A stretch of 64,000 nucleotides of DNA from Pratylenchus scribneri (GCA_030063045.1 JAQSEB010000145.1:930001-994000), one strand, 5' to 3'; numbered from the stretch's first letter, positions 25,346 through 41,000 are shown. Program-made: numbers and translations. The notes: generated by a model not told the origin, from the letters alone.

Positions 25346-25673
25346 ACCCAAAATTCCCTCTGGACCCTGGGATTTGCCTATCAGTCCACAAATTTTGGCC
25401 AAAATTCCAGGCAAACCCTAATTGTTCCTCACAAGCAAATCGCTGTGACTGTTTTTTGGTGTTTGGAACACCTCTCTATGCCCTTTATTGGGTAAATTTC
25501 TCTCCTACTAGAATTTTTTCTCAGCATCCTCTGGCTTCCCTGATTGGCCATTTGGATGAATTGATTTTCTTTGGAGGAACCACCAAAAATGCCAACATGA
25601 AAACAATTTTCAATCATCGACTTTGATGATATTCATAATTATGTTATTTGCTAATTTAACAGTTTTCCACTTA
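25346..25673. other. Non-repetitive spacer
   Basis: Less AT-rich spacer with a plus-strand open frame (25282-25626) that lacks splice partners or a recognisable domain. Not called as a gene. Confidence 0.3.
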
Positions 25674-25866
25674 CCGTATTTCCATTATTTGGAGCCCCTT
25701 CCTATTAAAAGCTCTCCCTCTCTGTCTGAAGCTCCCTCTAGAAAGTCTCTGAAATTTATTAATCCCCCTTCCCCTACCCCCTTTAGAAACCTCCCCCTTT
25801 TTGAAGCCTCCTTTGGAGGGTATATGAAAATTATAAGCCCACGGGCTTCCAATAGAGGAAATACGG
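25674..25866. mobile_element. MITE with CCGTATTTCC ends, TA duplication
   Basis: Flanked by TA (25672-25673, 25867-25868). Ends CCGTATTTCC / GGAAATACGG, inner GGAAGCCC-type inverted motif and TCTCTGAAATTTATTAA. The same family as the larger element at 48497-49299. Confidence 0.75.
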
Positions 25867-26056
25867 TATTTCATATTTCATCTTATTCTTAGGTGATTCC
25901 ATGGTGAAATACATTCGATTTATTCAAAAATCCGTTTTGTAATTTTTGAACTTAAATTTACTCATTTTTATAATTTAAAATTAAAAACAAATAAGAAAAA
26001 ATGTATTCCCATTTTTAGACAAATTGACACCGAATGTGAAAACCACCCACGCCTTT

Positions 26057-29000
26057 ATGTTTCCTTATTTCCTTATTTCTTCTATTTTTCTCCAAACAAT
26101 TTTACTACAAATTATCTTCATTCCCCTCCCTTGCCTTTACGCCAATTACAGTCCATATTCCCAAAAGCATCAAAATTTTCCGGCCAGTCATTTTAGTGGG
26201 CATGGACCCTACAAAGATATTCTGCACAATTTGAGTAAACCGAATGCCCGAGGCCATGAAGAAAATTTGGTAAAATTGGCAGGACACCACCAATCGGAGC
26301 TAGATGGCATAAAGGGTCTTTTGGGAGAAACCGGACAAAAAATTGCTCAACTCGAATACAGAGTAAAGGATGTGGAAAAGGAGTTGGACGATATTCAAGG
26401 CAATGGCAATGGAAATTATAATCAAAATTCATGGCAAAGCCAAAATAATGGTGGTGGAGAAAATTTGGCACACCTTGAACGAAAATTGGAGGAAATTCAA
26501 ACGAGGAATGTGGATTTGGAGGAGGATTTGAGGAGGGCGGAAGGCAATTTCCGTAGGGAAATTGACTCGCTAAGAATGGGCCAAGGAAATCAGGCAATAA
26601 AAAATGAAAAAATTTTTTGTAAATAAAATTTTTAATATTAGTTTAATTAATGTCAATTGTCAATGACAATAATGCCTATGGGCTTTTCCTATTCATCCTA
26701 ATGTACCCACAATTTTTTTTAATTACCACGTTACCATTATCAATCAAACATTGCCCTAATGCCCAATCTGCCTTTTTCAAAAAAAAATATTCAATTTTTT
26801 GTTCACTCACATTAGCCACGTTCTGTTATAACAATTTTTCCGTACAACAAAGAAATATATGACGGCGGCAAAATTGGAAATCAGGCAAGGATAAGCCATA
26901 CTATTTTCGCCAGAGAAGCAGAGAAATAAAAAATTAAATAGTGGTTTAGGGGGTTAGGGATTCTGATTCTGATTCTGAGTGAGCATGGGATTTGGGGAAG
27001 GGGCTAGGAGTTTTAGGTTAGGATTATACTCTGTTCTTCGGCAAAATATTGTGTGATTTCTCGTTTTGCCGGATTTCCAGTTTGCCGCCAACATATATTT
27101 AATAAATTTTAACCCAATTAAACCCAATCTCCCTTCTTGGGCCACTAGGGGCTTGGGTTTCTGGCGATGGCCCGGATCGAGAAATTAGTCCCCGGAATAA
27201 GGACTATAAAAAATACACTAATTATCAGAAGAAATATGAAAAATTTTTTTTGAAAATATTTAATAATAAATAGAAATATTTTTAGTCAACGATCCGTAGT
27301 GAATTGGACCGATTTCGAGACGAAATTGAGAGGCGAATGGAAAGTCGAATATCCCAAATTTCCCAGGCGAATTCATCGCAAGGATATGGGTCTCGAGGTG
27401 GAAATGGTGGGAATGCGGATATGGATGGAATGATTAACAGATTGGCCAGAAGAGTCGAACAAATCGAAACAAGCAGCAATTCAAATCGGGGATTGCAGGT
27501 TTTTGAAGCAGTAAAAAATAATTTAAAAAAATAATTCGAGATTTCAAAATTCAGAAATTGATTAATTATATTAAAAAAATTTAGAAAAGTTTTTTAATAA
27601 TATTTTAAAATTTTAAAATATAAAAAAAAAAATTTTGAATAAAATTAAATTTTTTTTTCAAAGAATTTAGACCAAAATACTTGCTTATCAAAATTCAAAA
27701 TAATGATTGATTATATATTAAAATAACTTAAATAATATTTTAAAAATTTTAAATAATTAAAATTATATTAATAACAAAACTTAAACATAGAATGCCGACC
27801 AAAAATATGACCAATTGCGTTCCAATTTGCAAGCGGAACAACGGCGGCTAAATAATCAAATTGCCCAAAACAATCAGCAAATCAACAACCAATTCAACGG
27901 GATTAAAAGCCAACTGGGCACATTAGAGGCAAAAGTGGCAAATTCAATGCGAAATCAACAACAACAAGGAGGAAGGAATTCGGGACCCCAACAAATTGAC
28001 CGAAATGCATTCGAAGCAATGTTGAGGCAAAGTCAAGAATTGAGGCGGAATATGGACAGCATGAAGGCAGATGTGACGGTGAGTGAGAAATAATTTTAAC
28101 AAATTTATTAAAATATTGCACTATTCTGAAAATTTCACTATAGTTTATTTTATTAATAACAAATTAAAATGAAGTCATTGATTTTAAATTTATAAATTTT
28201 ATTATCTAAAGGATAGTCTAATAAAGTAAAATTTTTAGTTTATATTTTTTTGAAAATTTTATAATTCTTTTTACGGATAAAATTTTAAAAATTGAATAAT
28301 TTAAGAAAAATTTCAAAAATTTTCTACTAATAAATTGAAATATTTTCTTTAAAATAAAACAAAAAATTAAACAAAAATATTGTAATTTTTAAAAAAAAAA
28401 CAAAAAAATGGTTTTTGCTCACAAATTCGAAATATACCAAGTAATAAAGGGCATAATCTAAATATAATAAATTTAATAAATTTTATAGGCTATTATTCTA
28501 ATTTTTAAAAAAAAAATTGAAAAAATTCGGATTTCTAATTTTTTAAAAAATTAGTTAATCAAAACTTTACTAATATCCCATAATATTATTACTTTAATTA
28601 AATAAAAATATTTAAAAATATTTTAGAGAGAGTTAAATCAGAAGATGCAAGAGCAAAACAATCGAATGAATCTACAGAACAGGGAAATTATTGAGTTGAA
28701 AAGGACGACCGCCAATATGCCGAATTTAAATAATTCCTCGTCAAATTCATCAATAAATCCGCATGATTTTCGGGAATTAATCAAATCATTCAACGAAATT
28801 AGAGAAGAAGTGAGACGTGGCAAAAACGAGGATACCGTAAAATTTGATGCACAATTGAATGAAATTAAAAGAATGGAACAAATGTTTAACCAATTTGAGC
28901 AACGATTTGGCACGCATGAAGCGGAATTAAGTCGGCATAATGCCCAGCAGAGAGATCAAGCGGACAATTCCATGCATTCAGTGAATAATGGACTGGCAGA

Positions 29001-32000
29001 AATGCAAAGAGCGCAACATGGGATGGAACAGAAGATTGCAGAATGGGAGAGGAGATATGCCCAATTGAATGGGGAATTCAACGAGTATAAGCGGGAATTC
29101 AAGGTGCGAATTTTGGGGTCGTAATTTGGCCGAATTGATGAGCTGAATCTTATCTATCTCCTTATCCTATGTACTTAGTGCTTATTTAACAGGGTGTCTG
29201 CGTCAATACATTTGACGCAGACATGAGTGGGTTTGCGTCAATACATTTGACACAGAGATGAGGGGGTTTGCGTCAATACATTTGACACAGAGATGAGGGG
29301 GTTTGCGTCAATACATTTGACGCAGACATGAGGGGGTTTGCGTCAATACATTTGACGCAGACATGAGGGGGTTTGCGTCAATACATTTGACGCAGACATG
29401 AGGGGGTTTGCGTCAATACATTTGACACAGAGATGAGGGGGTTTGCGTCAATACATTTGACACAGAGATGAGGGGGTTTGCGTCAATACATTTGACACAG
29501 AGATGAGGGGGTTTGCGTCAATACATTTGACACAGAGATGAGGGGGTTTGCGTCAATACATTTGACACAGAGATGAGGGGGTTTGCGTCAATACATTTGA
29601 CGCAGACATGAGGGGGTTTGCGTCAATACATTTGACGCAGACATGAGGGGGTTTGCGTCAATACATTTGACGCAGACATGAGGGGGTTTGCGTCAATACA
29701 TTTGACACAGAGCACCGACATGAGGGCGAGCATTCAGTACTAGACAATTCCCAAAGCATATTCTTAACGCATTCAGTACTAGACAATTCCCAAAACATAT
29801 TCTTAAAGCATTCAGTAAATTAGTTTTTGTTTTTTTTTCTGTCTAATCGAAATTCCTTAAGCAGTTGGCTACAGTTGCGAAAATTGTCAAGATGCGATAT
29901 CAGATATTTTTAATTCCCGAAAAATTATATAAATAATATATATCGATTTACTAAAAAATTTCAATTAGTGGCTAGTTTTAGGATCTAACCAGTCTAAATC
30001 GGTCTTAACGGTATGTAATTGAAATTTCTTATAATAAATCGACTATGACTCGTCGAGTGACCTAATCTCGAGTCTATACGATGCCTAGAAACTCCGATTC
30101 ACGAACTTTGCTAGCTAGCTAATCTCAGGACTAACTAATTCTTAGAATTAGCTGTAATATTTATAAATAAAAATTCAGAATTATCAAAATGGAATTGACA
30201 ACCAAAGAAACAATCAGCGAGGGGCAAACAATGCCGCCCAAAATCAAGATAACTATCAAAAACAACAATTAATAAACAATCGTACACGAGAATTAAATGA
30301 TAAAATTATTGAAGTGAATCGAAAAATTGGACAAATGGATCAAACAATTCAAAATATGGGTGCAAAAATTTCGTCAACACAAACAGTTGGGCGAGATCAA
30401 CAAAGAATTGTGGAATTGAACAGAAAGGTTGATACAATGGATCGTACGATCAAAAACATTCAACAGCAACAAAATACATTGCCAAATAGAGCAAATAATC
30501 TTAACAACAACAATAATGATTTGTTGCAAAAATTCAATCAATTAAGTTTAAAAGTGGATACAATTGATCGAACTGTCAAAAATCAAACAAATTTGAGGTA
30601 TTTTTAACGAATTGTTAAATTATAAATTTTATAACCAATTAAAAATAGCAAAATAATTTTTCTCGTAAAACTAAATAATTCCGCCTGTTTTTAATTTCGC
30701 CTAATTTAATCCTACTTGTTTTTAATTCCGCCTATTTAAATTTTCGCTTAGAATAATTCCGCCTGTTTGTGTTTTCGCTTAGAATAATTCCCCCTGTTTG
30801 TGTTTTCGTTTAGAATAATTCCACCTGTTTGTGTTTTCGCTTAGAATAATTCCGCCTATTTCTATTTTCGCCTAGAATAATTCCGCCTATTTGTGTTTTC
30901 GTTTAGAATAATTCCACCTGTTTGTGTTTTCTGTTTTCGTTTAGATTAATTCCACCTGTTTGTGTTTTCGCTTAGAATAATTCCGCCTGTTTGTGTTTTC
31001 GCTTATAATAATTCCGCCTGTTTGTGTTTTCGCTTAGAATAATTCCACCTGTTTGTGTTTTCTGTTTTCGTTTAGATTAATTCCACCTGTTTGTGTTTTC
31101 GCTTAGAATAATTCCGCCTGTTTGTGTTTTCGCTTATAATAATTCCGCCTGTTTGTGTTTTCGCTTAGAATAATTCCACCTGTTTGTGTTTTCTGTTTTC
31201 GTTTAGATTAATTCCACCTGTTTGTGTTTTCGCTTAGAATAATTCCGCCTGTTTGTGTTTTCGCTTATAATAATTCCGCCTGTTTGTGTTTTCGCTTAGA
31301 ATAATTCCGCCTGTTTGTGTTTTCGCTTAGAATAATTCCGCCTGTTTTGCACCAAATAATTCTACCTGTTTAGTTATCAAATAATTCAACTTAATTTTAA
31401 ATTAAATAATTCTATTTGAATTAAGTTAAGATTATAAATAAAATCATCTATCTAATTTAATAAAATTAAAAAAATAAAATTAAAAATAAATAATAAAAAT
31501 AAAATTTTTAAATTATTATAGAGGAGCAGGTAACACCAACAACATTTCTAACAATCATTTAATCGAGATGGAAAGAAAATACAATGAATTAGGCCAACGA
31601 ATGGTGCCATTGGAAAGAACTGTTCAAACTCTTTTTAACCATCACAATCAACAACAAATAAGCGGCACACAAAATGCAGGAGGCCAATTCCCAGCCGATA
31701 ATTTGGTTCAATTAAAAGATCGTTTTGACATATTTGAAAAGGAAATAAACGAAACATTTGGTTGGAAAATGAAAAATTTCACTGAAATGCAACAAAATTT
31801 TATGGAAATGAAAGAAAATATTCGAAACATGCAAGCATATGAAGAACAACTTTACCATAAATTAGAGGAAAAATTGACAAAAATACAAGAAATAGAATTG
31901 AAGATGGGAAATTTTGATGAATTGTCACGAAAAGTGGACCAAATTCAGGTAGATAATCAAAATTTAAAAATATGCCTTTGAATGATTTTTTTGAGAAATA

Positions 32001-35000
32001 TTTAAAATGGCGAAAAGAATATTAAAAATGGCGAAAAAATTATAAGGGTGACCAATTAAATCATACAACCAAACCAAATGATAATCGAGACGAATCTTTT
32101 GCATAGGTTTAACCAATTTATAATTAATTTTGAACCAAAAATCCGAAAATGGTTCAAAAGATTTATTCCCCTTAATTTTTGATCAAACCATGACAAATTA
32201 TTACCAATCGATGTGTTTTGACCCAATTTATCGATTGGCTATTGAGCTTGGGGATCAATGATAAACTATTAAACCATTATAATCTTTCTGCCATTTTCAG
32301 AATTTTTTCGCGAAATAAAATATAGTATCCTTTTTAATTTACTTAAAAATGGCCTACGTATTTTGGCTTAAATTTTATAAATGTTGATTACAGATTGAAA
32401 TCAGCAATGGTCAGGCAAGGAATATCAATCCTTACGGGAATGGGAGTCATCAAAATTTAATGATGAATCAACAACAACAAAATCAGCAGCAACAAAATAT
32501 TCGAATTGTGGAAATAGAAAAACGAATGGATAGGCTCGAAATTACAACAAAAAATGAACTACAAAATGGTCGACAAAATTTGGGTCCCGGAATGAATTCA
32601 TCGAATTTGGGGGTTCCGAAATTGGAATTTGATGATTTGAAGCGAGAAGTTCAAATATTAAAGCAAAATCAGGGAAGCCAAATGCGTGGAGGAAATTTGA
32701 ATTTGGCCGGCGGACAAGTTCAAAGGATGGAATTCGATGATTTGCGGAGAGATCTGCAAAATATTCGGGTAAATTTTATTTTATAATGTTTTTTTTTGGA
32801 ATGTGCCTTTAATAATGTATACTAAAATTTTCATACAATAATAATATAGCATATTAAAAGAATTGTATTTTATTTGAGGCAAAATTGACAAAAGAATTAA
32901 TATCTTAATTCAACAATTACTGACTTATTAATTATGGTTTGAAACTAATAATAAGCTAAAATGCAAATAAAATGTTAGGTTTAATATGATTGAAAATTAA
33001 TTTTAGTCAATTGAACAGTATACAAAAATAATAAATAAATTACTTCATCAGATATTATTTAGCAATAAATATATGGATGTGTATTAATTTATGTAAAAAA
33101 TAATCTACCAAAATCTTTCATGTCGAAAAATAATCATTTTTTGAAGCCAAATAATTTTGCCAAATTAGACTTTTTTAAGATATGCACTGAACCCAACCCT
33201 GATCAGAACTAATACCTAGTTATGGCCAGTTATATGGCCTCAAAAATATACTATTTTTTGACAAGAAAAAATTTAAATAAATTAATTTTTTTAGGATAAT
33301 AATATTTTTCCATAAATATTTTCTTAAATTTAGGCATGGAAAGATGAGAGTGAACGAAAACAGCTTATTGGTTCAAGCGGAAGCAATTTTAAACCAGAAT
33401 TAAGCCAAAATAAAATTGTCCAATTGGAGGCCATGAATTTGGATCAATTGGCCACGGATATTAGAGCATTGAATCAAATTCGTCCAAAATTGGAACAAAT
33501 TGACCGAATCCCAGAAATGAATTCAGAAATGGCTAGAATGGATGCGGAATTAAGGAGGCAAAAAATTGAAATGGAAAATATGGAAAGATTAAAAGGTGAT
33601 ATTGGCAAATTGCAAGAAATTGAGAAGGAGGCATTGAAAACGCTGGAAGCCGAATTTAGTCGATTCAATTCAATAAGGTTCGAAAGCATTATAATTGGGA
33701 AATTGGAGTTTAATAAGAATTGTATGAGAGAGTTATAAATAGGGATTGTTGTAGGTCTCTGATAAAAATTAAAATATATTAATAATAATATATTTAATAA
33801 AATTTTTAATTGTTTAGAATCTTGTAATTACAGCATTTTTTTATTATTAATTTTCTATGAAATTTGTTATTTTTTTTTGTTAAAGAGTTTCTAGAATTCT
33901 TTTTTTAAAATTTTTTGATTGGATAATTTAAGAATTTAAAAAAATCAATCAGTAAAACTAAAATTAAAGAAATTTTGTAAAATTATTCAGAAATGTGTTC
34001 TGGTAAAATTACAATCAAAACCTCATTTCTAGAATTAATATTAATTAAGAAATAATGCAGTGAAAAAATAATAAAGTGAAAAAAATTATTTTAAAACAAA
34101 AAATTCTAATTTTTAGTTACAATCAAATAATCTAAAATTGATATCTTAAAAAATTTTCTTTTCGATTTTTTCCCCGAATAACTTCTAGGGTCTCCTATAA
34201 TTTTCCGATACATCAATAAAAATAAAAAAAAAATATAAAATTTAATTAAAACAGAAAAATTTAATTATCAATAATTCACAATTTTAAGAGAAATTGTCCG
34301 TACTGTGGATTTTATGCAATTGGATCGGGACATCAAGGAATTCAATGCGAACAAATATCGTCTAAACAGTGTTGAACATGAAGTCAAAAAATTCCCAGAT
34401 TTGGACTTGAAAATACGGCGAATTGAACAATTGGAGAAGGATTTAGGGGCGATGGGAAATTTGCGGCAAATTTCTAACCGAATGGACACCCTGGAAAATC
34501 GAATGGTCACATTGGCAGGAATTGGGAGAACCGTGAATTCTCCTACAACAAATTTGGGTCAAGCAGAAATTGCCAGAAATGATTTACTGCTGAACAAGCT
34601 GAAATTGTTGGAGGATAATTTGAGAAAATTGGATGGACTCGAAGTGGTGCCACTTCAATTGAGAAACAATGATATTGAAAAGAAACAGATGCAGGATAGA
34701 CTGAAAATATTGGAGGATTTTAGGTAAGGCATAGAATAATTAGAATAAATATTTTGATCCATAATAAGTTTATAGGCCAATATTTCAGCATTATTTCAAG
34801 CTAATTAATACAAATTTTATATTATTACTAGCTCAATAGTCAAAATCTTTTTCTCTATACTCTATCTTACTGATCTTATCAAAATTCTTTTTCTTTTCTC
34901 TTTCTTATTCATTTTAAAATTCGTTCTTTTCTCTTTCTTATTCATCTTATCTATGTCCCCCGAAATTGGTGATGTATTCCCGTATCATATTCGCCCCTTC

Positions 35001-38000
35001 GAGGCTCAAACGGTTGATGAGGGTGCAGGGATGTATTCCCATATCATCTTCGGGTCTCAGTTCCGACATCATCAAACTTGGTCATAACTTATGGCCTAGC
35101 TGCGCGAGACTTGAACCAAATGCAAAACCAATATCACCATCGTAATCAGCATCCTCGATTACCCAAAACTTTTCATTTTATTAAGTACTTGGCAAGAATC
35201 ATACATGATTTCTTGCCTTAAAAAATTCCCTTCCCAAAACTACGGTACTTGATATGCCGTATACCAAAATCACGTAAAGTCACGTGAATCAAAAAACTAA
35301 CTATCTGCTGGTAATGATCAGCACCCTCGAAAACCCCTACAGCCAAAAATTCAGCTCAATCCATCCACACAACACTGAGAAAATCGAGTAACAGACAAGC
35401 AAGATCCTCTAAAATTATATATAGGATTGAGTTAAGCTTATTCTAAAGAATTTTGTTGTCATCAAAATGATTTAACAAATAAAATTGGTCAGAATCAGAA
35501 TAATTCAAAAAATAAAATTGCCTGCATTTGGCCTATTTAACCAGCTTTAGCTGCCTTTTTATAATTTTTTTTTGTCTATTTTATTAAATTAAATATATTA
35601 ATAATATTTTTTTTATTCAATTCATCACAATCAAACCTACAAAATAATAAAAATTTATTAAATTGAAGGTTATTAATATTATAAAATATTGATTTCTTAC
35701 ACAAAATTCTGATATGAAAATTGCATTCCTCTAGTCAAACAAACCGAATTATTTTCGAATTTTTCCAATCATTTAACTTAAATTTTGACCAATTTTAAAA
35801 TTAAAATATTTAGAAATTATATTTATTATTATTATTCTTAATTAATACAGGGATAAAACTCAGACGGAAATGCGAGAAATGTCGGAGGTGAAGGAAAAAA
35901 TGAAAAAGTTGGACCCATTGCCAGACAAAGTGGACACATTGGAAGCAAATGCCCGATATCAGCTGGAAAAGGTGCAAAAGGCGGATGCATTTGTGAATAA
36001 TTTTGCCAATTTGGCTGATGAATTGCAACGACTGAAACGGCTGGATAATGAATGGAAAAAATTCGACGATATACAAAAATTCGTGAATCGAGTTGTCCAA
36101 ATGGAAATTTTGGTACAAAGGCACAATGCAAAAATGCAAATAGTGGATTGGCTTCAAGCCGAATGGCAAAAGTTTGGAAATTTGGAGGCGGAATTGGCCA
36201 AAATGAGGACAATGGAAAGGGAAATGCATAAATTTGGGAATATTGATGAGTTTTTGCGAAATGTTGGACAAATGCACACAGATATTAATAGGTAATTTTT
36301 ATTTATTAATTTATTTTTAATTATTTTTCCATGTCTTTTAAATGAAGAAAGTGAATTAATTAAAGATTTATTAAATAAATATTTAAATTTTACACTCATT
36401 TTGTTGATTTCTTAGTCGTTATCAGATTTAATTTTCATAAAATTAATCATTAAAAATTTATATATTTTTTTTCTCTAATAATACAAAAAAACACAATTAA
36501 AATTAATGAGTATTTTTTTACTATTCAGATAACAAAAAAATTGTGAAAAATATGAATTTTAAGTATTTAATTTAAAAACAAAATATTTTTAAATTTCTTT
36601 ACATTTTATAGCTGTTTGAATGATAAAATATAAAGCATCATTATTATATTAATATTATATTTAATATTTTGAAATTAACTATATTATTTTTTTTAATTTT
36701 TGAATTTATTTATTAATTTTAGAAATTAATGGAATTAAATTTTTAAATTTTTGAATTTATTTAATATTAAATATAGAAATTAATAACTTAATTTTTTTTA
36801 ATTTTATCATTTTTAAAAAATTTTAATAATTTCTTTCACCATTTTTAAGATTAAAAACGCAAATTGGCCAACAGGGCAATTCTGCACAAATGTCAACCCA
36901 ATTGCATGCAATTTCTACCGAATTAAACAATATAAAATTGGCCAACACCCAATTAAAGGCCGATTTTGACCATCGACTTCATGCAGTCGAAAATGCCATG
37001 CAAAATTGGAATCGTCGCATTTTGGCAGTGGAAAAATTGGATGAAGAAATTAAAAATGTTCAACAATTGGTGGAACCGCATCGACTGAGATTGACCAAAT
37101 TGGGGCAAATGTGGCCACAAATTGAGGCATTAGACAGGATGGAGAACAGTGTAAAATTGTTGGAAAATGCAATGACAGAGAGGACAATGCGTATTCATAA
37201 ATTGGAACAATTGCTCAATGGAATGGACAATTTGGGTGCAGTTTTTGTGAATTATTTAAAATTATTCCATCATAAAATTTACTTATAAATTTTCCTTGTT
37301 TAAATATTGGCTTTTTTAAGGAGAATTAATTTTTTGGTTTTGAGCTTGTAAAATTGGAAATCTCTCAAGACAAAGAAATATTTGAAAAATTAAAATTTGT
37401 GATTTTTTAAAGCTTGAAAAAATTAAAAAATATTCCTAATAGAATTTAAGATTCAAAATTCAGTTCAAAAAGAATTAATTTACTAACATAATTTTTTCCA
37501 ATTTATATTTTTGCGTTTATAATTTGATTTGTATTTTTTTTTGAAAATAAATTGAATTGAAAATCAAATTCTGGTTGCCCGAATCTATATGTTTATTAAT
37601 GATTGATGAAAAATATAATAAAATAGCCAAATTTAAAATATCAAAAAAATAATTCAAAAAATTCTTTGAGATTAATCCTCAATTATTCCAAATTTTTTTC
37701 TAATACTTTGAAAATAAAATTATTTAAAATATTTTAATGAAAATTCTAATGAAATTAGAAAAAGTCAAAATTTCATTTAATTTTCCTAAGGCGCAGAATT
37801 GCAAAGGATACGAAAATTGGAAAATGATTTACGAATGCATGGTGGCTTTGAACAAATCCAAAATCGCCTTCAAACATTGGAAAACAAAAACCGCACAATT
37901 GATGTACAACAAATGGCCATTGATGAATTGAATAGAGGTCAAAAATCAATGGAATTAAAAGTTAGACAATTCGGCGATTTTGATCAATTTGTGGCACAAA

Positions 38001-41000
38001 CAAAGGCGGCACAACAGGATTTGACGGAAATTACCAAAAAATTTAATGAATTTCAGGTCAATTTTATAACTTTTTTTATTATTTAAAAATTTTAATAACA
38101 TTATTTTTGATTTTTTCCAGGTTGGAATGCGAAATTTTGATAGATTGGCGGCTGATTTTCGTCAAATCCAACAATTGGAAGAAGAATTGAAAAAAGCGCA
38201 CAATTTAAATGGATTTGTAAATCGAATAGTTGCATTGGAGAATTCAATGACGGACATTAAAAAATGGATTGAAACAAAGCAAAATGGAATTGATGAAAAA
38301 GTCAAAATATTGGAAAATGATTTTAGGTGAGAAATTCAAAAAAAATTTTTTAAAAAATTAGAAATTATTTCAAAATTTAGCAATGATATTTTTTGAAAAA
38401 TCCTTCACATATTGAGCAAAAAAAAATAAAAAATTGAAATAAAAATTTTTAATAAAATTTTGATTTTGAATAAATTTAGAAAAAAATTTAAAATTATTTA
38501 AAATATTATGAAGGAGGAAATAATGAATAATACATTTTTAAAATTAATTAAATATATATTATTGAATTGTAAATTTTAATTATAAATTTCTAATTAAAAA
38601 TATAATTTTAATGAATATAAAAATAAATCAATTATAATATTTTTAATTAATTCTGATTTATATTAATATCATAAAAAAATTTTACAGTAAATCCTTCTAC
38701 ACTGTGGACAAGCATATTCAAACAATGTTAGCCCAAGTGAATAATTTGGAACAATTGTCACCAAAAGTAGCCATATTAGAATATGCGAATTTGCCAACAC
38801 GTACAAAAACATTAGAAGACAAATTGGACCAATTGAATTTATTGCATGGACAAAGGGGAATTGGGGGAAATGTTGGAAATGAAAATTTTATTGAAATTTC
38901 TAACAAATTGAAATTATTTGAGGATAGAATGCGGCAAATGGAGCCAATGAAAATGAAACAGGATGAAATGGAATGGACTGTGAAGGAATTGGAGAAGAAG
39001 CAGAAAAATTTGGACATTTATGGAGCAAATTCTGGTACTTAATATTAATAATATTTTCGATTCATTATGGAAATTTAATTCAAATTTTAAAATGTTTTCA
39101 TAAATTAATATCGAACCTTGATAGATCAAAATTTATTACTTAAAAATAAAAAAAGATTGAATTAAAATTTTTAAATAAATTTTGTGCCATGGATGGAAAT
39201 TTTGTACGGATAAAAAATATATTTCTGAAAAATTCGGGCAAATTTAAATTAAGAATTTAATTAAAAAATTTTAAATTAAGCTAATTTGCAACAAAATTTG
39301 CATAAATTGCAAACATTAGAGGTTGAATTACGAAAATTGGATGAATTAAAACAAATTCCTTCACGTCTAAAATTGTTGGAAGATGAATATCAAGCACTTT
39401 ATCCATTAAAATTACAAATGAATAATTTTAAAAATTTGAACGACTTTTTGACAGGAATGACCGGCATTGAAACCGAAATGCAGACACAAAAAGCGCAAAC
39501 ACAATTTGCCGTTCAATCATTGACTAAAAATTGGGATGAAATGCGCGTGAAATTCAACCAATTGGAGAAGATTTTGGGTGAGTTTGTGGAATTTAAATTA
39601 AATTAAAAATTTTTTAAAATATAATTTAAAATTAATTTAAATTGTCAATATGAATAGCACTGATTCTTATGTTTAGGTTAGGGGAATATTATAAATAATT
39701 GGTGAATTTGGTATAAAAAAGGAAAAATTATAACAAAAAGTGACAAATTAAGCCAAAATTGGACATTTTTTTTGCAAAATGTTTCGGCCAATTATGAGCC
39801 AATTATATGTAATAAAGCTTTAGCTTGAAAAATAGCTAATGATTTATTGCTCATTACACAAAAAATTTAGGTAGGCAATTTGCTAGGAGCAAACAGCAAA
39901 TAGTATTCCAAAAATGACTGGAAAATTGGGTCTTCCGTTGGGGGAGGATAAAGAAATGCGAGTGGGGGCGATAGACTGCGATGAATTGGCTCCTTTCTTT
40001 TAGTTTTATTTTCTCCTATTGCCTGCTTCCCACACAAAATTACCCCCAGAATTGGGCTATTCCTATATAAGCGAGCGGTCATTTTCCATTGCTGTGGGAT
40101 TCAGTGGAGCAAAGGAAAAGAGCTTCGGGCCGTGGTCGGCCACACCGCCCCCCACCTCCCCCCTCCCTGGGAGGGGGGAGGTGGGGGGCGCTGTGGCCGA
40201 TAAAGCAGCTGAATCCCCCAACTTTTTTTTTTCATTTTTCCTTTATTTATGCCAAAAATCAAAATTTTTATTAAAATTTAAATTAATAAGGATGAAATTG
40301 AAATAGGACAAATTTTTAAATTATTTTTCGAGCAATTTTCTAATATTTTTATTAATATTAATTAAAAATTAATTAATTAATTATTTAAATAATTTTTAGT
40401 TAACAAATTTCTAAATTATTTTTTATGTAAATTTCAAATATTTTTATTAATTTAATTAAAAATTAATTAACTATTTAAACATTTTTTTAGATTTTTTCAT
40501 TTAATTTTTTTTTAAATATTATTTTTTTTTCAAATTTTGCGTTTAAAAAATTATTAAAATAATTTAAATTAATTTTTTAGGTAAATTAAAAAATTTGGAT
40601 GATTTACAAGTTCAATTATTCACCCTAAATCAATTCCATGAGGATGCAAAAAAATATGGCACATTGCGGGATATTGTCACCAAAATTGATGGCCTCCAAT
40701 TCCAATTAAACACAATGCAAACACAAAATAATCAAATTCAAAGGCCAAATTCCGGACAAAATTTGAGTGAAATTAGTCAAAAAATGGTGGAACATAATTT
40801 TAGAATGGAAAAACAAATGAAGGAATTTGAAAATTTCAAAAAGGATTGGCACCAATTGTACATTGTCAGGTAATTTTACTAATTAGTGGATTTATTTTAA
40901 ATTAATTGATTGGATTTAAATGAAATAATAATTAATATATTAACTCATAAATCATTGAAGCTTTAAAATTTTGCTATAGAAAAGTGTTTTTATTTGAAAT

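Noticed and set aside
25282..25626. Plus-strand frame of 114 residues upstream of the coiled-coil gene
   Set aside because: It starts inside the satellite, has no domain, and no in-phase splice to the next gene was found.
26024..26056. Upstream start for the coiled-coil gene
   Set aside because: It begins with TTG, not ATG; the ATG at 26057 opens directly into a signal peptide.
29190..31350. CRISPR-like direct repeats
   Set aside because: Units are contiguous with no unique spacers, in introns of a eukaryotic gene.
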